Positions 15,243 to 27,200 of a stretch of 44,876 nucleotides of DNA are shown piece after piece; position 1 is the stretch's first letter; each line of letters begins with the position of its first letter. This DNA is from a virus, in IMG/VR virus record IMGVR_UViG_3300013285_000026, positions 1 to 44,876 of that record; one strand, written 5' to 3'. The notes beneath the pieces were generated by a model, which had not been told where the DNA came from, ran no database searches, and saw only the letters and a list, made by a program, of their open reading frames with translations. Position numbers and translations under genes: made by a program.

Positions 15243-18200
15243 TACATTCTCCCTACGGCAACTTCAACAGTGCCAAACCCTGGATCTGTCTTATCTGCCA
15301 ATGCTTTACCAATAATTGTACCAAATTGCGGATTTACTGCTTTGCATCCGTAACCTGCTACACTTGCTGTAGTAATTAAGTCACCTTTTTTGATTGTTCC
15401 CAATACTCGAACTGGAGTACGACCTGCCAGCGCAATACAAGCTCTAGTACCAGTTAATCCGTCGTTCATAGTGTATGCTGGATTAGTTGTAACTACACCT
15501 GCCACACGACTATCACCAAATTCAGTTGTAGTTGTAGTTTCAGCTTCGCCACCAAATACCAATACAGTACCTGGAATATATTCTGCATCGGAAGTGTACC
15601 ATTCGGCTAAGTCAGCATAGGTAGCTTGCAATTTACTAGCACCGGTTAGGGTATAAGTACCTTGCATTGTACAACCGCCGCCGTCTGTACCATCTGTAAT
15701 AATGGATTTTACTTTTAATGTGTTAGAATTAGTGTTTAAATCAAAACTACTATTAGCACTTAATCTCCATGAACCACTTAATGTCCCACTTGTTGTATTG
15801 TTTGCTGAACTGGTTCGTAAATCAGTTATTAAAACAATACTAGATTGAACAGCAAAATCTTGTAGTCCGTAGTGTACTACGTTTGATCTCGTGTTTCCAC
15901 TATCATAAGTAGCAGTCATAAACTTCTGACTTGAGCCGCTATTTGGAGTATAGAAACTTAATAGTGTACTTGAACTATCTATCATGTTTCCAACACTTGG
16001 CAAGCTGGCAAATTTAATACCTTTAATGTCAATATTACCAGAACCGTCAGTTTTAACTAGGCTATTATTAGCACCTGTAGTTGTAATTGCTGTCACATCG
16101 TATACTGCTGTTGGGCTAGCTTGTGTACGAATAATTGCACCGGTTGTACTAGTACTTGTTGGAATATCCTGATTACGTATACCGTCACCGTTAGCAACTA
16201 ACGCTTGTGTAGTAACTACGGCAATGGCGCCAGGAGCACTGGCAGTAATATTTGCCAATGCACTGTTAGCAGGAATCCATTGCAATTTGCTTGGAGGAAT
16301 ACCATCAACACCTGTGGTAGTAGCAGAACCAGTAGCACTACCATCTTTAAGGGTTACCCAGCCGTTGTTAACAGTGAATATGTAAGAGCTATAACTGCTT
16401 AAACCATTGTTGGCTTGGATGCTGTCTAGTTCTGTCACACTACCTGTACCAGTACCTGCACCAGTCGCCTGGAATATTAAACCGCCGGTATTGCTTGCGG
16501 CTCCAATTAATGTAAAATCTGTGCTGCCAACAGTTGATATTACATAACGTTTACCTGCAACAATGCTACCTGGGCTTAACAGATTATAAGTAGGCGCAGT
16601 ATATCCGTTAGTAGTAGCCATCGTCATTGCTAGTTTACTTTGCTGTATAGCCGCATATTTGTAAACCTTGTTATTAATGACAACACCATCTCGTGTAAAT
16701 GTTAATATACCGTTTGGTGTGGTATCTGGATCAGCACTTATTGTTAAAATAACAGTATTGACAATGTTAACAACTTTTTGTGAACTTGTAAATCCGATAC
16801 CGGTAATAGTCATACCTGGAATAATTCCAGTTGTACTACTAACTGTTAGTTGTTTAGTACCACTATTATAACCAACATAGGTTGGAGTAATAATAGCACC
16901 TTGTAAAGTACTGGTTAATGTAGTACCGTCGTAAGTAATCAATACGTCGCTAAACGCTGAACCTGAAACACCTTGAGAGAAAACAGCATTATTCCATTTG
17001 CTTGTAGTACTGTTATAAACTAATAAACTTTGGTTAACAGGATTATTAACAGCAACATCACCAAGTTTTGATAAAGCATTAACTCCGCTGACTGTATTAT
17101 CTACATAACCCTTTGTTGAAGCATCGGTGGCAAGTAACGGACTTCCTAAACTACCAATAGTGTAGCCGCCCATTGACATATTGCCTTTCATTGGCAATGT
17201 ACCTTTAAGCTCCATGTAACCGTTACCAATCAATGCTGTTGCTGGAGTTGTAGAACCTGATTGTTGTACACCCAATCGATTATCGATATATCCACGAACT
17301 GCACTTTGTGTTGGAACAGTATCCGACGCATCGTTAGTCATTGTAGAGTCTGTTGAAAATTCAGCAATAACCACACCGCGTTTAAATCCAAGACCGTTCA
17401 AGTTACTCAACGCAATACTAGCTGAGAATGTAACTGTACCAGTACCTTGGTCAACTGTAAAGTAACGTCCTACACGGAAAATACCATTTTGATCAGTGGT
17501 TACATAGAATACACGACCGACTGTTTCTTCTTTAATTTCTTTGGTTTGATCCGCTTTGATAAACGGATTACCGTAAATTTGATAAGGATAGTTGGTTGTA
17601 TTATAACCACCAGTGCCGATATCTAATAAATCGTGTGCCGAACAACGACAAGTACTAATACGTGTGGTAATTTGTGCAAAACTATTTGCTTGGTATCCAG
17701 CTTGTAACGCACTTGAAACAGCACTGTTCATCGGTTTACTAATACCGCTAACATTGTTAGTAAACGATGTTGTACCAGTTCCATATGGAACAGTAAATGT
17801 AATATTACCTGTTGGAGTTCCAGCTGGGCTTGCACTGATAGTTAGTGTTAAACCATCTGTGCCCACACTAGACACAGTTTGTCCAGCAAAGAAACCTCCA
17901 GCTCCTCCACCGCGTATAACCATGCCTGCTACTATGCCAGTAGTACTAGAAACTTTTAATGTAGTACCACTTGATCCTGATGGAACGTATGTTACTACAA
18001 CTGTACTCTCTGGATCTGTTTGATATGCAAGAGTAATAGTGCTGGTTGTGCTTGCAGTTGCTTGAACCCAACCGTTGTATTTGTTATTGCTATTACCTGT
18101 TACATTATAATATACGTCAACTGTAGGAGCAGTTGCTTGTGTAGCAAATGTGAATGTTGTATAGTACGGGCCAGATGCATTACCCAATGCTGTGAATCCT

Positions 18201-21200
18201 AATACTCCAAACGGTGTACTATTTGGTGGAGCACTTAATGTAATTACAGTAGTTGGTGCACCGCTAGCACTTGGAACAGCAGATATAACGGTTTGCCCGC
18301 TAGTAAATCCATTGCCAAATACAGTCATAGGTGTACCGGCACTAACAATAGATGTAATGTACTGAGTCCTATCATTAGTGTACACAACCATAGTTGTGCT
18401 TAATGTAGTAGATTGTATAAATGAGCTAGCGGCAGTTGCACTTGCAGGAGCACTCATTACTAACGTGTTTGCAGTATAAGTAAAAGTCCACCCTGACTGG
18501 ACACCAGTTGCCGCATTGTTTAATGTAATAGTTTGACTACCGGCATCAAATGCGGCCACTGTGGTTGATCCTGGAATTGGACTGCTATTGCCGCCGCCGA
18601 TTGGTGTACCTACTACAATATAAGTAAACACTGTTGCAGGAACACCTGTTAATACTTTAGAAGGTGTAAATGTATTTCCAAATGTAAATGTTCTATCGCT
18701 AAGACCAGCTGTGGTAGTTACTGGTGTTGATCCGCCCTGAGTAGTTACCAAAGACAATGTGGTTGTTGTTGGCGCTGGAGTTGATGCAACATAGTAAGTA
18801 CCCGAGGCGATGTATGCATTGGTTCCGCCTGATACTACAATCTGTGTACCTGGTGGAAGAGGAACGGTAGTTGATGAAAATCCATTAAGTGCTCCGCTTG
18901 CGGCAACTGTTATAGTACCAAGCAGAGTTGTGTTACCATTTGTATTAGTATTAGCAGTAAATGTTCCGCCAGTATTCGTACTGAGGATATAATTGTCAGT
19001 TCTGCCTGTAATAGAACCGGTGGCAGTTGACACTGGAATAGCAGTGGTATTATAACCGTTATACAAATAGCTTGAATTAGAACCGTATGCATTTAATATA
19101 ATCTGCGTAGAACTCAATACTTGTTTAATGTAATAAGTGCTACTATTAGTTAATCCGCCAAAACTTGCTCCACTGGTAGGATCAAAAGTTAAAGTATTAC
19201 CAGCAACAATGGTTCCTGCTGTCGGGTTACTAATTGTTACAATATTATTTGTACCAGTGATAGTTGTTGAAGCAACAGCAAGGTTAGTACTTGTTTGCCA
19301 AGTAGATCCGTTACCACTACCTGATATGTTAGCAGTAATATATGTAGGACCACTACTTGATACAAAGCCGTATTGCTTAAATGTTAATGAACCACTTGGA
19401 GTACTATCGGCAAACCCGCCGTTAGTTCCGCCAGTGATTGTAAAGCTAGTACTATTGATGATACTTGCAACAGTCTGGCCTGAAGTGAAACCAGTTCCGG
19501 TAATAGTCATACCAACTGCAATAGTTCCACCTGATGCACCGGATATAGTTACAGTTGTACTTGACACGCCGCCTGATACGTATGTGGCTGTTACGGCTGT
19601 TATTGCACCAACTGTTGCATTGGTATAAGCAAAAGTTGTAATAGTTGGACTTGGACTTGCCAATACAGTAGCAGTTTGATTATATCCTGTTGGAGTTAAT
19701 CCGCTAATTGTAACAGTACTGCCAGCAACATACGGGATACCGGCAACACTGGTCCATGTACCGCTAGCACTAGTTACTCCTTGAATACTGCTGCCGTAAC
19801 CTGTACTTACAGTAATTTGATTTGTTCCTGTATTAACACTTAAAATATAATAAGTTGCACCTGAAGTAATTCCGCCCAATGATGCTCCTGCGGTTACAAC
19901 ACTTGATCCACTAGTAGTTGTTACTACAAAGTTACTAGTGCCACCATATGCACTTACTACGCTGAAGCTAGTAGCATTGATAACTTCACTTATGTAATAA
20001 GTTGTACCTGTGGCTAAGTTACCTAATGCAGTACCAAATGTTACCGGTTCTCCTATTACCAATCCTGCTGTACTTCCAACAGTGATTGAATTTGTTGTTG
20101 CAGTAATAGTTATAGGCCCAATTGGCACTGAATGATTTTGACTGACAATCCAAGTTGACCCAGAACCTGAAACAATATATGTTCCGGCCAGTACACCAAC
20201 ACCAGTTAACTGCTGTCCAATCGCTGCCGCACCTGCTCCAACAGTTAATTGGAAACCGCTAATTGAACTGGTAGTAAGACTAACAGAAGAATTAACAGTT
20301 CCAGTAGCGGTTGTAGATTGTTGTACAGTAGTAAACACTATCTGTTGATTAACTGCTATGCCGGTTGTACTACTCAAGGTTAAGTATGAACCTGCTTGTG
20401 TTGTACCTAGTAAAGTTGGTGTTGGGGTGACCAATGTCATTGTAGCAGTGGTACCATTACCGCTAGTACCACTAATTGCATTGGTTTGTGCTACTACAAC
20501 GTTTGGCCCAGTTAATTGCATACCGACTGCAACAGTTCCACTTGAAACAGTTCCAACGGTTAATACACCTGCTGAGCTAATTACACTACTAGTAGTTACC
20601 GCAATATTTTGCGTGGTAGTTGTTGCACTTACTACAACTTGTCCCGGAATACCTGCACCAGTAATAGTGGCACCTTGACCAATATTAGTTAAACTACTAA
20701 TATTAATAATGTTTGTGCTACCATTTGTAGTGTTGCCGTAAAAGCTAACTGTTGGGAAGTAGGTAGCTACCACTTGTCCTCTGCTCTGTTGAGCTATAAA
20801 TGGAACGGTAGTTGTTGAACCACCACCGCCGGCAATAGTATATTTGATACTGCCTAGTGTGATATAAGGAGTAGTTGAATAACTAAAAATTAATGTACCA
20901 CTAGGAGTGCTATTTGGTGATGCGCTTATGATCAATGTGGTTGAATTGCTAACACTGGAAATAGTTTGTCCTGATGTAAAACCAGTTCCTGTAATAATCA
21001 TACCGGCAAACATACCGCTGGTTCCGCCGTATGTAATTGATAATCCTACAGTAGTTGCAGTCGCTGCCGCACTCAATGTTAGTGAATTGGTACTTAAATT
21101 AATACTAACAATAGTTGTACCAGCTTGTATTCCACTAACTGCACTTAGTATTTCTCCAACTACCAGTCCAGTGAAACTAGAAACATTCGTGACACTTGTT

Positions 21201-24200
21201 TGGTTATTTGCAATATTGGCTGTAAATGTGCCGCCAACAACAAGAGTGGTACCTGTACTACCTGTTGGATTGTATCCTGTGTAATAAGTAGTTGTTACCG
21301 GAGGAGTATAGCTAGCAATCGTATGTACTCTACCGCCCCACGCAAATGCGTATGTGCCTTTATTAACTTGGTCGATATAACTTTGTGGGCCAAATGTGGT
21401 AACAGCAATACGAGTATCGCCGGGAGTAGCACCCATTGTTTTTGATCCGCCATCAATTGGATCAGTTTTAGTAATTGAACCGGTGTCTGCTTGGAAAATA
21501 TAATAAGCAAACGATTGATCTGTACTCAACACAGCCACGTGATTAGGTAATATTTCGTTGGTTGCTTCAGTTAAATTATATGCCAATACACGATAGATGC
21601 TTGACAAATTGTCATTGAACTGTGCGGCAGTACTTGGTCGTGTTGGATTAACGTTGTTGACATTGTAGAATTTAAAGTTTTGTAATGTACGGATTTGTAT
21701 CATTTGTCCGTCGTACAACGGAGCTGCCAAACCTGTACTCGAGTAACCGCTTGAACCTGAACTTGTACTTAGGTTTAGTGCTAGAACGTTTTGTCCGCCT
21801 AAATTAACGGAAGAATAATTACCAGCAGTTAAAACAATATTAAAATAGGCATACTGGCCAGTACTACTACTTGAAGTGGCTACAATGTTAGAATATGTGG
21901 CGCTTCCACCGTATGCTCCATTACCTGAATATGTAAATGTACTAACAGCACTATTAATCAATGTTTGTATATAGATTGTAATATCATTACTACTGTTTGT
22001 GGTATAGGTATTTCCAGCACCAGTTGCAGTTGCCGCATTGTTTAGAATAATTTGGTTGTTAGTGTATGTTGCTAATGCAGTAGATCCAAAAGGTAATCCA
22101 AATCCACGGATAGTAGATCCCATGAAGGTTACGGTAGTTGTACCGCTACCATATGCTCCGGGGTCTGTTACATATCTCAATGTAACGCTAGTCACAGTGC
22201 TTGCCGTAGAAACATACAACCCGTTATAACTTGTGTTACTATTTCCAGCAACAGTATAGTATCCGCCTACTAATGGAGGAACAGATTGTGTTGGTATTGT
22301 TAATGTAACTAATACACTTGGAGCACTGCCAGTTTTACTACTACCGCTTACTGTAAATCCAGGTTGCATAATAACTGCACTAGTAGCTTGACTAAATGTG
22401 CCAGGGTCGGTCGCATAGCGTATTGTGATAGTGTTTAACGAACTAGCTGATACTGTAGCACTTCCGTTGTAGGCTGTTGTGGTTGCACCATATACTGTAT
22501 ATCCGGCAGATACTGCGGGTTGTGCAGATTGAGTTGGAATATTAAACACAACATCATATATGGTTCCACTTACTAATGTTTTAGTTACATAACCTGTCGT
22601 ACTATAAGGAATAATTAATAATGCATTACTTGGAGTAACAGCAGATAATGTGCTAACGCTTGTTATTACATTACTACCGATAACTGCATTAGCAGTTAAT
22701 GATCCATCTTTTCCGCCTAATAAACTACCCGAAATAGTAATAGTATCGCCAATGTACAATGTTCCGCTAGGTGTACTATCAGGAGCCGCATCTAATATTA
22801 AACTTATTCCGTCAGCTAAAACAGTTACGACCTGTTGCGCAGAAATAAATCCTGTGCCTTTTACAGTCATTCCTGCTACAATACCTGTAGTACTTGAAAC
22901 AACAAGTGTTGTACCGCTAGATCCACTAGCAGTATATGTAACTGCATTAACAGCATAACCTGTACCTACACTTCCTGTTGGTACATAAATTGTAGTATGA
23001 CTTATACTATTAACTTGATAACGTCCAATACCTTTACCAGCTAATGAATGGTCAATTTCTAATTCACTAATATTAGTTGGATAGTAATCGTAATTTATAA
23101 TATACAAGGTAGTCGCACCTGTATTCATACTATTATAAAATGCGTTATTTGTTTGACTCTGTGGTAATGTTGGTGGGTTATAAATCTTAGCAGTTTGTGC
23201 CAAGTTATTGGCTAAATTAACACTATCGGGTAATTCAGTTACGTCGTAACCCGATGCACGTAAAGCATATTGACCGTGTGCGCTTGAGCTACCAATAGAA
23301 CGAATCTGTCCGCCGTTCAGCGCCCAGAAGCTTGTCCAACAATAGTATGTAAAGGTCGAAACTTGTTCTGTAATGCCGCCGTTAGTTGCCAAAATAGCAT
23401 AGCCCAAATCATTAACTTGAGCATAGTCGTTAGCCAACATAGACTTATTACCACCCATCTCGATATTAATTGCTTGCCCAGTACCGCCGGTCCAGGGTGT
23501 TGATGTTGCCATTGAAAATATTACAGTACCACCGATAACATTTGAGTTAACATCGAACAGTTGTGAATAGCTGGTAATAGCATTAATTTGATAACGATTA
23601 CCAGTTACATAAAATGCACAAGGTGCTTGAGGAGCACGTACATCTAAACCGCTACCAGCATTGCCAGTAACAGTAACAGTAAGACCGTCTGGAGTTGAAC
23701 CAGTAATTGTTCCGAACAATCGTCCAGTAAATCCGTCGACAAATTGTCCGCCAGCAAATGTTTGTTTATTAATACTGCGTGAAAAACTTGTACATACTTG
23801 TCCGTAAGGTGATTTAGATTTAATCTGACCTTCTGGGTCAAGCACCATCATAAAGCCGCCGTGCCCTTGACCGGTTAAGTTACTAATACGGACTGCATCA
23901 TTACACAAGAACATATCAATTTCTTTATTGTTCAATGCTGTATTAGTTGAACTTTCTAATTGTGTTGGATCTTTTAAGTAATGACGTCCGTAGTTGTTTG
24001 TTGTATATAAATGCCAAGCACCTGCATTAATACTTGCTAGTACCACACTACTAACTGTTGCAGTTGCACCGCTAGATGATCCAACAACAGTATTACTTGT
24101 GACAAATGTACCAGTAGTTGGGGTATAAGAAATACTTCCACTTAACACGCTAGTAATAATACCCACAGCACCAGTGCTGGCCTGACTAATAGTTTCATTT

Positions 24201-27200
24201 ACTTGGAAACTACCGATAACGTTAGTGATTGTAAGTGTTCCTGGAATAGCGAACGGATAAATTACAGTACAATTCATGAAGTTACCAGACACGCTATTAA
24301 CAACAGCCTGTCCTGGTTTACCGTATGAATCTACTGCGTCTGATTGGAACACATATCCTAACCAACTAACATTGGCCTGCGTATTTCCGCCAAGGGTAAT
24401 TGTGATACTACCGCTTGAACCGCTTAATGCCGCACTAACTAAATTGTTAATGGTTGTAATTGTACTAGTACCATAAGTGCCAGGATCGCTTGGATATATT
24501 AATGTAATACTTCCACTTGAACTAGCATACGCAGAAAACGTACCATTATAACTTAAATTGGTATTTCCACTAATAGTATATTGTAAAGCTGTGTTAGCCA
24601 CACCATAAGCTGTTGGGATAGCAAACGTAACTCTGTATGTACTACCAGAACCTGCGGTCTTAGTAGTATAACTTGATATATTGACAGTTGGGGAATAATC
24701 AGTTGCACCTATTCCGTTATTAATTGGTCCAATTTGTAAACCGTCGATAATACTATCGCGATAGAAGAATAAACTACGCCACGGGCTTTGACTAACGCGA
24801 TCTAATGGACGTACAATAGTTCTACGGAATTCGTCACCCCGCACTGATACGTTAGCTGCCACACGAATTGGGTAATCTTCGTAATAGATACCAGCTTCAA
24901 CCATGATGGTAATTTGTTGATTACCCACACTTTCTGCATATTCCAATTGCTCAGCAAATGTTATAGTACCGCTTCCAGTAGTAACATTGGCTATTAAATT
25001 TGCACTTAGTGTAATAGAAGCGCCGTTGACTCCAGTTACAGTCACTCCGGCTGGAATACCAGACACACCGGATACTCCCATACCTATCTGAATAGTAGTT
25101 AATCCATTTCCTATGGTTGTTCCAGAAGCAGTAGTTACTGTTAATGTATTAGTTCCACTAGTACCAGTAGCAGTAGTGGTAACGATTTGCCAGAAGCCAG
25201 GACTTGTTTGTCTTAAAGTTACATTGTCGTTACTGTTGGTTCCGCCTTGTGTGTAAGCAATAATAGTACCAGTCACACCGCTAGTGATACCTCGAATGAT
25301 CTTACCAGCAAGAATTTTAATGTCGCCAGTCTGTCCTTGATCAACATAACCGTTACCGCCGTTGCCAAACGATAGGGTATATATGCCAGTTCCAAAACTT
25401 GGAGTAGGAGCCGCACTTACACCACTCTTAACAATGTTTAACATTGTAGCATAATTGTTTGTAAATGTTGAAACAGCAGTTATTGTAAATGTTAAGGTAC
25501 CGCTTGGAGTACTATCAGAGCTGGTACTTAATGTAATGGTATTGCCGTTAACCGCAGTAACAATTTGTCCACTGGTGAAACCGGAGCCTGTTACGACCAT
25601 ACCGGTTTGTATTGTCCCGCTTACTGAGTTTACAGTTAAAGTTTTACTTGAAACAGAAACATAAGATGCTGTGGCCACATAACCAGTATTAGGATTTTTA
25701 TTACTATTATAAGTAGTTTGGGTTACCAATGTTTGATAACGATTACCGCTTTGCTGATTTAATACTTGTAGTGATAAGTCTCGAGCAAATGCTATAGCAT
25801 CTAATGTTTGTTTATTTTGCGTACCAATAGCAACTGTTTTAGCACTTGAATTTTTATAGTAACTCTTACCAGCATTAATGCTTTGATATGTGCCACCGGT
25901 TAACAAGTCAATTGCCATTGCATCCACAATGTAACCGACGTCTCTGTAACAAGTTGCTTGATTATATGCAAACCCACCAGTGTAGGTTGCATTTAGATAA
26001 GCAGTTACCGCTTGAGAAATAGGAGTAGCATTATTTAGAATAACACCCCTAACAGTGGTATATCCACTACTCGAGAATACACTATTAGTCAAATCAGGTG
26101 ATGTTATAACCTGAACAGCATTAGTAGCGATAACACTGGTCATCATGTTCCATAACGCAGTAATTAAACCACTCACTGTGGTATTTGTATTATCTGCATC
26201 TTTTGTTGGATAGTTATAAGTATCGATAAACTGAGCAATGATATAATTAGTAGGAGTAGCATTACTCCATGTACCTGGATCGGCAGCATAACTTATGGTA
26301 ATACTAGTAGTTGTACTGGCTACAACACTATTAGTAGCATTATAACTTGTGTTTGATTGCCCTTGTAATGTTACGAGTGTTCCAATTGGTATTGGAATCA
26401 CACGGGCAGTTGCTAAGTTTAAAGTTACAAGATACGGCCCAGTTCCGGTTTTACTACTGTAAGTTACATAGTTTGTTACACGGTCTTGATATACGGCACC
26501 AGGGCCGTTGTTGGTTGCAATATTTCCAATTAAAGTCTGTAAGTAAGCAAACGCTTGCGATTTAATACTTGATTCCGATGTGTCAATAGTGCTTGTAAGA
26601 TTATTGTTGCTGTTAAGGTACCAGTATTGACTAGCCGCTGTATAACAACCGCTGTTGCCACCATACAACATATCGTAAGCAGTAGCTTCCATTAGTAGTT
26701 GTATATCTTTGGCAAATTGTTGTTGACCGTCAGCGGCCACGTAAGTGAAAGAACTTGATAGATTTTTAACCCAACCAATAATTTCTGCTTGTGCAAATGC
26801 ATAATTTTTTGTTATCAACGTTGCAGAGTTTGCAATGTTGGCCGCTAAACTACTCGGCGCTGTGAATGTAAAGTTAGGTCTGTTTCCTAAACCTCCATTT
26901 AATACATCAGTTACAGTTTTAAATTTATTAGTCAGCCCTGTAATAGCGTTGCTGTTATTAATATACGGATATTGTATATTTAGATAGCTAATGGTGTTGT
27001 TAATAAATCCAGCAAATGTTGTACCATTACCGATACCACTCGAGCCGTAAACAAGTTGTCTTGCAGTAGGGCCGTTTGAAGTTGTTGGTGATACTAAATT
27101 AGGAGGTGTATTTGCAACTATTAAACCTTGAACTGTTCCTGTGATAATAACTGCGGCATTGGCTAATGCTACGTTATTTCCGCCAGGGCTACCAGAAATT

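Noticed and set aside
15390-25664. Many long frames on the plus strand, several Val/Pro/Leu-rich (for example 19137-19628 and 20907-21284)
   Set aside because: They run antisense to the giant fibre gene. Its codons for Thr, Ser, Gly and Val rarely create stops in the opposite frame, and the predicted proteins are hydrophobic nonsense without ribosome sites.
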